A stretch of DNA of 64,000 nucleotides from Azolla caroliniana (GCA_043228905.1 JBHGNT010000070.1:1-64000); one strand, 5' to 3'. Shown: positions 20,598 through 32,800, numbered from the stretch's first letter. A program made the numbers and translations. Notes: generated by a model from the sequence alone, not told the origin.

Positions 20598-20626
20598 TGT
20601 TTCCACTCGCATGCTTTTACCCAGCT
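20598..20626 (-). repeat. Right terminal inverted repeat plus target duplication AGCT
   Basis: 20598-20622 is the reverse complement of 8284-8308 apart from one base. AGCT at 20623-20626 duplicates 8280-8283. Two AGCTAATTAGCT motifs lie just inside (about 20550-20592). Confidence 0.93.
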
Positions 20627-23600
20627 AGCAAAGTTTACTGGCTTAAGAAACTCATGGATTTACGCATGACAGAGGGCACACCCATGTCAACTCACTTGAG
20701 TGAGTTCAATTCCATTTTCAGCCAGCTGGTTGCCTTGAAATTCATAAGTGATGATGAGTTTAAGGCCATGTTTTTACTTTGCACCTTGCCAGAAAGTTGA
20801 GATACTTTCAAGACTGCTATGAGCAATTCAAATGTGATGCTTCTTTATGCCGATGTAGAGAGTTCTCTACTCATGGAAGAGATGAGTCGGCAAAATAATG
20901 CATCCAATAAGTCCTCTAGTGCGTTGCATATGAGGGGTAGGTCACAACAAAGAGGCAAATCTGATAGTTATGGCCGTAGTAAATCACGTGGTAAAGATGT
21001 AGAATGCCATCACTGTGGCAAAAAGGATCACTTTAAACGTGATTGTTTCAAATGGAAGAAAGAGAAAGGAAAGGGCAAGCAGATAGATGATTTCATAGAA
21101 GAAAAGAGAGACATTCAACCGAGGAAAGGCAATACTAAAATTGAAGAGGTGAATGTAGTCACTCATGATAGTGATAATGGAAATGATGTACTCTTTGTTT
21201 CATCATGCCATAGAGAACATGCTTTACTTGCAGATACGGATGGTGACATGCACACTTGGATACTCGATTCTGGTGCTTCTTTTCACGTCACTCCTCATCG
21301 TGAGTGGTATTCAGATTACACAGGGGGTCGACATGGTGTTGTCCATCTTGGGGACAACTATGCATGTGAAATTGTAGGTATTGGCACTGTGCAATTACAA
21401 TTTCAACATGGTTCTGCTTTCACACTTTAGCATGTACGACATGTACCTCAACTCAAGAAGAGCTTGATTAGCACAGGACAACTAGATGATGATGGATTTC
21501 ACACAACCTTTGGTGATGGGAAATGGAAGATTTGTAAGGGATCTAGAGTTATTGCCAAGGGTAGTAAAAGTGATACTTTGTATCCTCTCCATGTATCTAG
21601 TGTGAGTGACCATGTTGTTGCCATAACCGAACAACCTAGTGTTTCTTTGTGGCATGGCCGGTTGGGACACATGAGTGAAACTGGTATGAAAGTACTTTCT
21701 CGTTTGGGTTACTTGCCATGTCTTCGTTAAGCTGATTTTGAACATTGTGATCATTGCATTTATGGTAAACATGTACAAACATATCATAAAAAGTCTCTTT
21801 TGCTGAAGTCGTCCCCGCTTGAGTTAGTACATTCAGATGTATGTCAGATGCCAAGGCTATCATTAGGGGGAAAGAAATACTTAGTCACTTTTGTCGATGA
21901 TGCTACATGGAAGGTATGGGTTTACCCTATTCGTAGCAAGGGTGAAGTGCTCGACAAGTTTCAAACATTTTTGGCATTAGTTGAGAATCAAATTGATAAG
22001 ACACTTAAGTGTCTTTGCTTTGACAATGGTGGGGAATATGTGTCCAAGGCTTTTCAAGCACTTTGTGACAAAAAAGGGATAAAGAGGGAACTCACTGCCC
22101 CTTATAATCCACCCTAGAATGGAGTTGCAGAGTGTATGAATCAGACTATTCAAGATAAGGTCCGTACTATGCTGTCTCATGCTACGTTACCCCATGGTTT
22201 TTGGGGCAGAGGCTGTTATGACAGCTATTCACTTGATTAATCGGTCACCTAACAGGTCTTTGGGAGGGGGAATACCCCAAGAAGCGTGGTTGGGCAAGCC
22301 ACCTTCATATGCTCACTTGAGAGTGTTTGGCTATGAGGCTTTTGTGCACATTCGTAAAGAAGAATGCAACAAACTTGAGCCAAAGTCCTACAAATGTATT
22401 TTCCTAGGATACGGTGACGAGGGTGAAATGGGGTATAGATTGTGGGATCCCGAGAAAAGAAAAATATTACGCAACAATGATGTTATCTTCTGGGAAAATC
22501 GCATGCATAAACAACCCGAAAAGACTAAGGAAGTGCGTAGGGTTGTATTCTGAGAAGAAATACCATTTAGACTATAAAATGTGCCTGTTGTATAGCAGCA
22601 AACACCTGGTGTAAAATTACATGCAAATGCAGAAAATGAGGTTGGAAATGATCAACCAGCCTTTGCCAATAATGATGAGCCACCAAATGTGCAGGAACAG
22701 CTAGAACAACAAGTTGTGAATGCTGATTTGCAGGTTGAAATGCCTGGACTGCAAATTGAAAATGATGATTTGCAGGCTCAACAACTACCAAAAAATGAGC
22801 ATTGGGTTAGGAGATCATCTAGAGTTACTAGATAGCCTGACAGATTTGTTCCTGATGCAAACAGTGTGGCTGATTATGTCATGGTAACTGATTGTGGCGA
22901 ACTGACTTGCTTCAAGGAAGCAATGGACAGACATGACAATAAGAAATGGTATAAAGCCATGTTGTCAGAGATGGAATCTCTTGAGAAAAATGACACTTGG
23001 GATTTGGTGCCATTGCCTAAAGGGCAGAAAACACTTCCATGCAAATGGGTTTATAAAATGAAGGTCATTTCTGATTCCTTGCCAAAGTACAAAGCAAGAT
23101 TGGTTGCAAAAGGATACAAGCAGGAATATGGAGTTGATTTTGATGAGATCTTTTCGCTTGTAGTCAAGATGACTAAATTAAGAATCATTTTGGGCTTAGT
23201 TGCAGCTGAAGATATGGAGCTCATACAGATGGATGTGAAGACCGCCTTTTTACATGGCGATCTGCATGAAGACATATATATGCAGCAGCCTGAAGGTTTT
23301 GTGGCTAAAGGCAAAGAGAAGATGGTTTGTAAGCTCAAAAGGAGTTTGTATGGGTTGAAACAAGCACCAAGAGAATGGTATCATAAATTTGATGCATTTA
23401 TGTAGTCTCAAGGTTTTCGTAGAAGTCAAGTAGACCAATGCTGGTACATTAAGAAGGCAGGAGATGGCAACCTGATTATCTTGGTTTTGTATGTTGATGA
23501 TATGTTGATAGCTGGCAAGGATATTCATGCCTTGGATTCATTGAAGCAAAGCCTTCATGGAAGCTTTGATATGAAGGATCTTGGTGATGCAAATCACATC

Positions 23601-24447
23601 CTTGGCATGTGAATACTCGAAAACCAATCGAAAGGGGTACTCTTTCTATCTCAGCAGGAGTATATCTCTAAGGTTTTGCAACGTTTCAATATGGAGGGGT
23701 GGGGAAACAATTGGGGTTCCATTGCCTCCATATTTGAAACTCAGTACAGAAGACAACCCTACATCTGATGATAAGAAGGCTGAAATGGCTAAGGTTCCAT
23801 ATGCTTCTGCCGTTGGTAGTTTGATATATGCGATGGTTGCTACATGCCCTAATATTGCCTTTGTAGTGGGAGTGGTTAGTAGGTACATGACAAATCCCGA
23901 CAAAAAGCATTGGGAAGCGGTGAAAGGTATTATGATATACCTCAAAGGCACAAAGGACTTGGGCATTTGCTTTGGAAAGCAAAAGGCATTTGTCGTTGGT
24001 TTTACGGATGCGGACTATGCTGGTCACGCAGGCTGTAGGAAGTCTACTTCTGGGTATGTGTTTACTTTCACAGGAGGAGCGGTCTCTAGGATCTCTAGAC
24101 TACAGAAGTGTGTTGCATTGTCTACTATAGAGGCAGAGTATGTTGTTGCCACTAAGGCATGCAAAGAGGCTTTATGGCTTTCATATCTAGTGAGAGATCT
24201 TGGCATTACAGAGTTACCTATTCTTCATTGTGACAACCAGAGTGCTATCATGCTAGCTCAGAATCCCGTCTTTCATGCAAAGACGAAGCACATAGAGGTG
24301 AAGTATCACTTCATTAGAGATGTACTTGATAGCAAGAACATTGATCTTGTCAAAGTACATACAAATAATAATCTCGCAGATCTTCTCACGAAGGGTCTTC
24401 TAGCTGAGCGATTTGCTCATTGCCGACAGATGATGGGAGTTGGATAG
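20627..24447 (+). pseudogene. Copia-2 gag (rest) and pol, decayed
   Basis: It continues Gag in frame (VYWLKKLMDLRMTEG; a TGG-to-TGA stop at 20798), then the zinc knuckle (CHHCGKKDHFKRDC, about 21004), protease (WILDSGASFHVTP, 21258), pre-integrase (LWHGRLGHMS, 21647), integrase (LVHSDVCQMP, FDNGGEY), RT (KWVYKMK, LVLYVDDMLIAG, 23485) and RNase H (DADYAGHAGCRKSTSGY, 24008). Stops occur at about 21428, 21728, 22117 and 23403, with frameshifts near 22195 and between 23405 and 23710. The final stop at 24445 is followed by the polypurine tract GGTGGGAGG at the 3' LTR. Tork/Retrofit-like by general appearance. Confidence 0.9.
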
Positions 24448-24537
24448 ATGTATGTAGTTCAACTTTGTACATACTTGGACTTAGCTGACTTTTTTTTTCT
24501 TTTTACTCTCATGGCACATTGCCTTTAGGTGGGAGGT

Positions 24538-24754
24538 TGTTGGGAATAAAGGGCCATCATGCCTTTTATTAGTGCACGAGTGTGAACGCACTCGTAGCAC
24601 ACTTTTGACTTGTATATACATAATATCTAAAAACCAAAAAAGAGGTACACTCTTTGTACCCAAGACAACGTGCATCTCTCTCTCCGTTGGTCTCTCACTC
24701 AGACTCTCTCCCCCTCTGTTTTTGACCTAAACCCTAATCCTCGTGCTGCCTTCA
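24538..24754 (+). repeat. Copia-2 3' LTR
   Basis: 217 bp, TGTTGGG...CCTTCA, near-identical to 7525-7741. It is followed by the duplicated ATATG (24755-24759). Confidence 0.93.
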
Positions 24755-24759
24755 ATATG

Positions 24760-25199
24760 AAGATATCTTCAATTTAATGTGGTTGGCCTACTTTCTCCTT
24801 TTTTATATATTTGTACCTTAGGGCCCACTACATCATGACATCCACCCCCACCAAACCCGCACATCCTTCAATATGTGCAAAGGATGGCTGGGCCAAAGGT
24901 AGTCAACATTTGTCCTCCTCACTTCCATTTCTATCCCTATCGTCACCTTTGTTCCCCTTGACTTTTGACATATGTTAACCATTGTTTTCGTCTTCCTTGA
25001 GATTATCGAGGTTTGGCTTCTCCTCCTCCTCTTGCAACTTGAAGCTCTTTCTTTTCCATTGTTAGAATCGTTAACCTTGCTCCATCTAGTTTAGTGAAGT
25101 GATAGGTGGCATTGTCATTTGCGTTTGTCACCTCATACGACCCAAACCACCACCTTGTGAATGTCCTCATTGAGGTATGTTGATCACCCAATTGTCATA
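24760..25199 (-). mobile_element. Gypsy remnant: LTR edge and pol C-terminus, minus strand
   Basis: Up to 24840 the sequence is the rest of the LTR split by Copia-2. 24841-24858 is C-rich (a polypurine tract on the minus strand). The minus frame 25003-25191 reads RWWFGSYEVTNANDNATYH, matching RWFGPYVVNSVNDNATYH at the Gypsy-4 pol C-terminus. So this is an older, truncated relative of Gypsy-4. Confidence 0.7.
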
Positions 25200-25217
25200 G
25201 ACAGGATGCCACATGGA

Positions 25218-25282
25218 ATGTAGGGGGTTGAACCCATGACCTCCTGGTCTTATTGGGCAACCTTACTAGTTGACCTACATCC
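25218..25282 (-). other. tRNA-like (SINE-type) fragment
   Basis: On the minus strand an A-box-like TAGGTCAACTAGTAAGG is followed about 30 bp later by a B-box-like GGGTTCAACCC, the spacing of tRNA-derived promoters. No cloverleaf or clear SINE body is visible, so this is a fragment call. Confidence 0.35.
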
Positions 25283-25300
25283 ACCTATGCATTATTGCAC

Positions 25301-25681
25301 TGAATAAGATTCAACTTATTACACTGTAGATTAATCATTAGAACTTTCAAGAAACTTCTAGAGAATGCATCTTCATGCACTCTCTAGAAGTTTCCTAGCT
25401 TACATTCATACCTCCACATTCTTGTATAAATACTCGGGTGCACCTTGATTACAATCAAGGTGAACAACACCAGTTACGGAAACATAATTCAGTTCTTGTT
25501 CTCTTGTCTATTTTTTCTCTCTGGTTCTTGTTCTCTTGTCTATGCTCTCTCTCTCTCTCTCTCTCTCTCTCTTCATACGAGCCTTGTCTACTCGTCCATG
25601 ATAATCCCTATCCCTTTCTTGTTCTCTTGCTTATGATCTCGCTCTCTCTTAGTATTTAGCCTCGTCTACCCGTCCGTGATA
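25301..25681 (+). repeat. Gypsy-1 5' LTR
   Basis: It contains TATAAATACTCGGG near 25434 (TATA box), a local inverted repeat (TTGATTACAATCAAGG) and CT repeats. It aligns with 29845-30233 throughout. Confidence 0.8.
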
Positions 25682-25714
25682 GTTTGTTCACCTTGCCATT
25701 TTCTAAGCCTCAAC

Positions 25715-28700
25715 ATGTCGGATCTTACCGAGAGAATAAATCAGCTCATGGAAGCCATGTGTCAACTTCAACTTGAGAATGACAACCTTTGGGAATCGTT
25801 ACGGAAGCTTCAAGTGGGAACACCGATGGAACTCGAAGAAAAAAACAACTCTCGTGCATCAACAAATGTTCTACCTATAGAGCCTGGTCCCTCGTCCACT
25901 CTTTCTCCAACTCCTCTCCATCCCACTACAAGTATTGAGCCCAAGATTAGTTTACTTGCCAAGTTCGATGGCACGAGGAAGCACTTCTGAGGGTTCATAA
26001 ATCAAGTCAAGCTTATTATTCAACTACAACCCCACCGGTATGTGGATGATTGTCGTCAAGTTGGTCTCATTGGAACCCTTTGGTCAGGAGATGCACAAGC
26101 CTAGTTTGCACCGTTGGTCGAAACTTCATTAGAACTTCTCCAAAAGTTTCCTGCCTTTCTGGCAGAGTTTGAGAAGACATTTGGGAATACGGATCGACGC
26201 AGAAGTGCCATTACCAAACTCTATTCATTACATCAAGGTATGTGCCCAATATCCATTTATGCCTTTGAATTTAGACAATTAGCATGTGATGTTCAGTGGG
26301 ATGGCCAAGCGCTCTATGACATTGTCGCAAGCTATCACACAAGTAGTTAGTTGTGACAATCGGTTGTTTGAGCTTCATCAAGAGGAATGAGCAACTTCAA
26401 GGTGGCAACCCTCTTCGAGATCTCCTTCATCGTCATCAAGATCTCCTCCATCATCATTGTATGATGACCTCGTGCTGATGGAAATTGATCGAGCTCGCGC
26501 CCCACCACTCACCGAGGCTGAACGGAGGTATCACCGATCCAACAGACTATGTTTATATTGTGGTGCATCCACCCATCTAATTCGTTTTTGTCCAGTCAAG
26601 AATAATCAGCAACAATTATCTACAAACAATACAATTAGACAACCCTAACAACTGGAAAATGACGGTGTCCAACTTCAGTAGGACCCATGTTGTTGGACAA
26701 TCTGCATTCGTGTTGCTCCCATAGTTCGGCTACATCGATAGAAGATTTCTCCTTCCATGTAAGCATCCATTTCAAGTCTATTTCAATTAGGTCCTTAGCA
26801 CTTCTCTATTCCGGGGCAAGAACATGTTTTATGGACGAAATGTTCATTCGTAAACACAAATTTCCAGTTGTCTGATTGTCCAAGCCAATCCTAGTGGAAA
26901 CTATCGATGGATGCACGCTTTCTTCTAGACCATTCACCGAAGCCACTGTTCCACTTATCTTACAACTCGGGAACCACTAGGAGGTCTTAACATTTTACGT
27001 TATCCCTTCACCGCGACATCTAGTCATACTTGGTTTGTCTTGGATGAAGGCACAAAATCCAATTTACCGATTGGCACAACCACTTGATTACTTTCTCACA
27101 AACTAGCTTAGAGGTGCCAACCGTATCTCATGTTGTCACAACAATATGGCACAAATCGGGTTCCGGCCCTCACCCTTCCATTAAAGCAAGAATCAGCTCC
27201 AAGGCGGATTCTCACATCCTAGTCACAACAAGGAAAATAATGCATAGTGCCTCTGAGTCGAGTAGTCCATTGAAGACAACTACCGACTCACTACCGTCCA
27301 AGTATGAAGACTTCGGGGACGTGTTTGAGAAAAAGAATGTTGATCGCTTGCCTGAGCATCGACCCTACGACTGTCTAATCGATCTGCAAGAAGGTGCCAG
27401 TCCTCCCTTCGGCCCAATTTATGGGTTGTCGGAACCAGAACTCGAGGCACTCTGAACTTATCTCTGTCAACGAGAACCTTAAAGGGTTTTATTCAACCCT
27501 CAAAATCACCCACATGAGCTCCTCTTTTGTTCATGAAAAAGAAAGATGGCTCCTTACGCCTCTACGTCAACTATCGAGGTCTAAACAAGATTACTGTTCG
27601 CAACCGCTACCCACTGCCTCTCATCCTAGAGCTGTTCGATCGACTCCGAACTGGATGGATCTTCTCTAAGATCGACCTACGGGAAACCGCCTTTAGAACG
27701 CGCTACAATCATTTCGAGTATAAGGTAATAATGCCTTTCAACCTCACTAATGCTCATGCAGTATTTCAACATATGATGCATGACATCTTCTGAGAATATC
27801 TAGATCACTTTGTTGTGATCTATCTGGATGATATCTTGGTCTTCTCTTCGAACATCAAGGAGCATACTCAACATGTGAGGTTAGTCCTCGCCAAACTTCG
27901 AGAGCATGGACTCTATGCTAAATGTGAAAAATGTGAATTTGATCGTACTTCTGTAGAGTTTCTTGGGTATGTCATCCTGATACAAGGAATCACAATGGAC
28001 ACACAGAAAGTCAAGACTATTCAAGAGTGGGTTATCCCAACTCGGGTACGATATGTGCAATCATTTCTTGGTTTTGCCAATTTTTATCGTTGTTTCATCA
28101 AAGGATTTTCAGTCATTGCACAACCTCTCATTGCGCTTACCCGCAAGGATTCTACTTTCGAATGGACAACAACTGCAGAAAAGGTGTTCGACTTGTTGAA
28201 ACAAGCGTTTACTACAACAGAAGTCCTTTTACATCATGACCCCACTAAGCCTTTCCATGTCGAAACGGATGCTTCCGATTTCGCCATTGGGGCAATCCTC
28301 TCCCAACCAGATGAGGTTGTTGTGCTTCACCCGGTGGCTTACTACTCCCCCAAATTAATAGCCCCAGAAATCAACTACCCCATATATGACAAGGAGCTTC
28401 TCACTATTATTGTTGCTTTCGAAGAATGGAGACCCTATATGGCAGGGGAGCAACATCGTATCTAAGTGGTTACCGATCACAAAAACCTAATATACTTTTC
28501 TACCACAGGAACTTCAAATTGTAGACAGGCGCATTGGTCAACCTTCTTGGCAAACTATGATTTTGAGATAATCTTTCCACCTGGTGCTCAACACACGATG
28601 GCTGATGTCTTATCTTGTCGATCTGAGTTTGACCTCACTCCGGAGGATGAAGCCTATGTCCAACAGTCCCAGAGTTTGTTAAAGCCAGACCAATTCTACA

Positions 28701-29804
28701 ACTTTGTGACTTACTTGCTCCGGGATGACTCTTTGCTCAAGCAAATAGGAGAAGCCACTACGACTGACAAGTTCGCCACAGAGGTGAAGGCAAGTATCAC
28801 AAACCCCTCCCATGAACCAAAAAGGCCCAACTTAGTTTGTTTTACAATTCAAGATAATCTTTTGGTTTGGGATAACCTTTTGTATGTCCTAGAAGGTTCG
28901 TGTTGGACTAGGGTCTCCAAGAGTGTCACGATGATCCACTTGTTGGTAATTGATCCACTTGTTGGTACTGGTGGCCGCAACCATGGTAATTGATCAAAGA
29001 GTTCGTTAAGTTATGCGACGCTTGTGCTCGCTCTAAAGCATCTCATCATCGACCATATGGTCTGCTTCAACCTCTCCCAATCCCCAAATGGCCTTGGGTC
29101 TCTCTTTCCGTGGATTTCATCACTGACCACCTTCCCTTTGTTGGTGGCTATGACTTGGTGTTCGTCGTGGTCGATCGTTTCACCAAGATGGCCCATTTTG
29201 CTCCATGTGCCAAAACCATTACCATAGAGGAGACAACCGATTTGTTTTTCCAAAATGTTGTTTGACTACATGTACTCCTAGATGTATCACTTCTAATCAA
29301 GGACCACAATTTGTTTCCAATTTCTGGTGGCGCCTTCTGCAAACCTTTGGTTCTTCAGCCTATCATCCGCAAACCGATGGACAAACAGAGCGGGTTAACC
29401 AAATCCTGGAACAATACTTGCGGTGCTCTCTTAGCTACCAACAAAACGTTTGGGTTTACCTTCTCCCATTTGCTGAGTTCTCCTACAACAACTCTCTAGA
29501 TGCATCTACGGGAGTTACTCCATTTTTCGCACACTATGGTCTCCACCCCCATTTCAACATTTCTCTTCCCTTTGACTCTGTCAATCCTTCTGCGGAGGAT
29601 CAGGCACATCTTTTGGAGTATGTACATCGCGACCTTTCCTTGGAGCTCACCCTTGCTGGAGAATGCTACAAGGAGCAAGTTGACCGTCTTCGCTCAAATG
29701 CTCCTCGGTTCGAGGTAGATGACTTTGTTTGGTTTCTCCGTCGCTATATTGCCACCACTCGTCCTTGTTCGAAGCTCAACTACAAGAACTTAGGCTCTTT
29801 CTGA
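25715..29804 (+). pseudogene. Gypsy-1 gag-pol, many stops and frameshifts
   Basis: Gag starts at the ATG at 25715 with a coiled-coil N-terminus; the zinc knuckle is CLYCGASTHLIRFC (about 26550). Protease reads LLYSGARTCF (the active-site Asp is lost). RT keeps [18 protein letters not shown] (27530) and [12 protein letters not shown] (27815). RNase H shows VETDASDFAIGAILSQ (28259). Integrase has CDACARSKASHHRPYG and VVVDRFTKMAHF, then breaks before the third acidic motif region (YHPQTDGQTERVNQ, 29360). Nonsense codons and frame changes are scattered from 25988 on, so no polyprotein can form. Confidence 0.85.
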
Positions 29805-29844
29805 ATCATTGAGAAAATTGGTTCCATGGTTGTATTGTATTGTA

Positions 29845-30233
29845 TGGTATAAGATTCAACTTATTACATTGTAGATTAATCATTAGAACTTTCAAGAAAC
29901 TTCTAGAGAATGAATCTTCATGCACTCTCTAGAAGTTTCCTAGCTTACATGCATACCTCCACATTCTTGTATAAATACTCGGGTGCACCTTGATTACAAT
30001 CAAGGTGAACAACACCAGTTACGGAAACATAATTCAGTTCTTGTTCTCTTGTCTATTTTCTCTCTCTCTAGTGCTTGTTCTCTTGTCTATGATCTCATGA
30101 TCTCTCTCTCTCTCTCTCTATCTTAGTACCGAGCCTCGTCTACTCATCTGTGACAGTCTTTATCCCTTTCTTGTTCTCTTGCTTATGCTCTCACTCTCTC
30201 TTAGTATTTAGCCTCGTCTACCCGTCCGTGACA
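29845..30233 (+). repeat. Gypsy-1 3' LTR
   Basis: Partner of 25301-25681, ending GTCCGTGACA. It shares the TATAAATACTCGGG motif and CT repeats. Confidence 0.8.
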
Positions 30234-30739
30234 CCAATCTTCTTTTTCGATCTTTTTTGGTCGCAAGTAATATCTCTTGTCGAATATTGCCTTGTTTTTT
30301 TACCTTGACAGCCTTAAACATGCCCAATGCCAACTCCAAATCTTTTGGTTTTCACTCAAGTTTTCTTATACTTGTTGCCAAAAGCTCTTCTACGCTCATC
30401 TTGTTTTCCAATGGCATAACTATCCATGATATATATATACGCATATATATATATATGCAACCTTAAAACGAACTCTAGTGGAGAACTATTTAAATTGTGA
30501 GGAAGTAGTTGAGTTTCTCACCTTCACCACTTTATATCATCACTCTTAGAGTCATGGCCTTGAACCCATGCATTCCTACATCTTGATGATGGACCAAGGA
30601 GATGCCTTTGTAGCTTCATACGTTGCCATCAAATTGAACTTCATGCTTCTAGTTATGCAAACCACATACATTATGAGAAAGAACATTGCAGAAGCAACGA
30701 TAGTGTGTGAAAGCAAAAAAAAACAAGCTTGTTAGTTGT
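30234..30739. other. Unassigned spacer with AT microsatellite
   Basis: No gene is evident. A minus-strand stretch at about 30250-30415 looks coding-like (MENKMSVEELLATSIRKLE, then one stop, then a Lys-rich continuation) and may be an old gag piece. An (AT)n tract with an imperfect inverted repeat lies at about 30429-30458. Confidence 0.4.
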
Positions 30740-31372
30740 ATGATTGTATGAAACAATAATCAAATTTTCCAGAGAGGAGGTTCTTGACCTTGTTGATGTC
30801 GACTAGTTGTTCATCACTAATGAACAGATCATCCACGTAGAGGATGATAAAAATCAGACTTCCTGAATCACTTCTAACATAGAGAGAATTGTCAGAATTT
30901 GACATGCTAATGCCAATTCGATGAAGATATTGTGTTATCTTCGAATTCATTGTCAACAGTTTGTGCCAGTTCATCGTCACTCTCGTAGGAGTGGCGTTTC
31001 CTTTGTTTGATATCGGACTTGGCTTGTGACATGCTTTGCTCACTTGTAGGCTCTTCGGGTCCACTCAATCTAGTTGAGATTAGACTCTCCTCAGGTATTG
31101 CTCTTAGTTGTTCATCGTCATCCGGGTTGACTTCAAAATCGGCCACAATGTCGATTAATCGAACACGACGTCTGGACTTACGCGAGCCTTTCGAGTAGAT
31201 GGGTTGAAGCATTTGTAACCTTTCTCCTCAAGTGAGTACCCCATGAGGATGCACTTCTCTGATTTTGGGTCCAACTTTTGCTGCTTCTCATCGCGAATGT
31301 GTAGGCATGGGATAGATCTGGTTTCTTTCCATAGTACTTCTGGTGAGGGGTAATCTCATGCACACCAGATGG
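30740..31372 (-). mobile_element. Copia fragment (RT and integrase ends), minus strand
   Basis: Minus-strand frames show the Copia RT motif IILYVDDLFIS (about 30830), a Ser/Glu-rich linker (30907-31200), and the integrase C-terminal segment (YYGKKPDLSHA; ASSWGTHLRRKVTN frame-shifted, about 31190-31350). RT and integrase are joined with the centre of RT deleted. No LTRs were found. Confidence 0.7.
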
Positions 31373-32444
31373 ATTTGGTGTTAAGAGAGGATGCCCACTC
31401 CCACCAACACTATTTGGTCTATGCATTGATGAATTGGAAGAAATGGTTACCAAGTTTGCAAAGGAAGAATGTGTTGAAGAAGTTGACATTGGGAATGTTG
31501 TGATTATGCTTTTGCTATATGCAGATGATGTAGTGCGTTTTGCAAATACTTTAGGAGATGCACAAAACCTTATGAAGGCATTGAAAAAAATTTGCATGCA
31601 TACTAAATTAAGTGTCAATAGCTCTAAAACAAAGATTATGTTTGTGAAGAGCCAAAAAAGAGATAAACCATGCATTATGTACAACAATGACCCACTTGAA
31701 TGTGTGGAAAGCTTCAAATATCTTGGCCTTGAAGTTCCTTCAAATCATAAATGGAACGAATGTGCTATACGCCGCTTTGAGGCATGAAAGCGAGCATATT
31801 ATGCATTTGAGAACACATGCAATCTTGGAGATATTAAATGTTAGGTCCTCAAGAAATATATTTTTAACACTTTGATGACACCAATTCTTGTCTATGGGGT
31901 GGAAGTATGGGGCGGTAGCATCCCTAAATGTATGTGGAAAGAGTTTGAAAATGTCCAAAAACATTTTCTTACAAAGTATCTACAAGTTAAGAAACAAACG
32001 CCTTACACCCTCCTCGCGACAGGATCGCTTCCCATTGAGATAATGGCCATGGAAAGGGTTGTTGAATACATGCTTAAGGTTCAAAAATTTCCCTCATATC
32101 GACTTCCTAGAATTGCGTGGGAAGCAAGAAAAATGATCCAAAAGTCGAATAAAAGCAAAATTTTGTGTTCCAATTGAATGCAAGATATAGAAAATTGGTT
32201 TGGTAGATGGGATGCGAGACACTTGCTTCATGATGTATCATTTGATTCCTCTATAAATGAGGCCTTTTTGCAACGCCGATGTATCATGACATGGGACAAA
32301 TGTGGAGGCTCACGCTTCACACATTATACTACACATGTTGCACCTAACTACAAAACCATATTCTTTGCGAAACGAGGAAATTGTACACATCAATACATGT
32401 TAGAACTAAACGGTTTAAACTTTTTGAAACCTAAACCGAACTGA
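31373..32444 (+). mobile_element. LINE (non-LTR) reverse transcriptase fragment
   Basis: The + frames give GVKRGCPLPPTLFGLCIDELEE, then LLLYADDVVRFA (palm catalytic YADD) and LSVNSSKTKIM (the motif after it), followed by a C-terminal part (YKYL-like ESFKYLGLEV; LVYGVEVWG; TGSLPIEIMAMERV). In-frame stops occur at about 31785, 31842 and 32175. The 5' half, endonuclease and tail are missing. The left edge abuts the Copia fragment. Confidence 0.75.
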
Positions 32445-32800
32445 ACCACGAAACTGTTAAACGGAACCGTTAAAAACTTTTCAAACCGTTAAACTGTAAA
32501 CACCTCGGTTTCGGTTTTCAACATTGGTCAAATTTTTAATTTTTTAAAATTTATAATATTTCATTATTTAAAATTTTTAAGATGTTCCTAAAATGTGAGA
32601 ATAAGGTCTAAAAATGAAAAGATTGTTTAAAAACAATTTTTTAATTTATAAAAATAAAAATAAAAAACCGTTAAACCATTTAAACCGTAGTTTCTGGCTG
32701 TTAAAACCGAACCGTTTTAAAAACCTAAACCTGAACCGAATTGAATTGAACCATTGAAAACGTTAAGCCACAGTTTCGCGTTTCAGTTTAGTTCAAACCT
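32407..32800. repeat. AACCG-rich low-complexity repeat
   Basis: Repeated words of the type AAACCGTTAAAACCGAACCG at both ends enclose an AT-rich centre (32530-32650). GAACTAAAC near the left edge and its complement GTTTAGTTC near the right edge hint at weak terminal inverted repeats, as in a MITE. Gypsy-2 integrase begins directly to the right. Confidence 0.5.

Larger units (their letters stand above)
8284..20622 (+). mobile_element. 12.3-kb DNA transposon with transposase and extra genes (Sola-like candidate)
   Basis: Its ends are 25-bp inverted repeats (8284-8308, 20598-20622) with one mismatch (GGGTGAAAGCAT versus GGGTAAAAGCAT), flanked by a 4-bp duplication, AGCT (8280-8283, 20623-20626). 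Inside, from left to right, are a subterminal AGCTAATTAGCT motif, an 83-bp minisatellite, a + strand two-exon transposase, and two or more minus-strand gene parts converging on it. Introns are filled with tandem arrays. All main frames are open, unlike the host Copia, which suggests recent activity. The 4-bp duplication and DDD-type motifs suggest Sola; that assignment is inference. Confidence 0.9.
7525..24754 (+). mobile_element. Copia-2 retrotransposon carrying a nested DNA transposon
   Basis: Two 217-bp LTRs (7525-7741 and 24538-24754) differ at about five positions. The element is flanked by a 5-bp duplication, ATATG, at 7520-7524 and 24755-24759. Without the 12,343-bp insertion (transposon plus duplicated AGCT) it would be about 4.9 kb, a normal Copia size. 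Gag is split at 8283/20623. Confidence 0.93.
25301..30233 (+). mobile_element. Gypsy-1 retrotransposon, decayed, with both LTRs
   Basis: LTRs of about 380-390 bp lie at 25301-25681 and 29845-30233. They share ATAAGATTCAACTTATTAC at the start and CCCGTCCGTGA at the end, with an expanded CT microsatellite at 25551-25572 in the 5' copy. No clean target duplication remains. Pol is on the + strand between them. The lineage resembles Gypsy-3 (chromovirus). Confidence 0.85.

Noticed and set aside
25541-25660. Short Leu/Ser-rich + strand frames resembling membrane segments
   Set aside because: Translation of the CT microsatellite inside the Gypsy-1 LTR.
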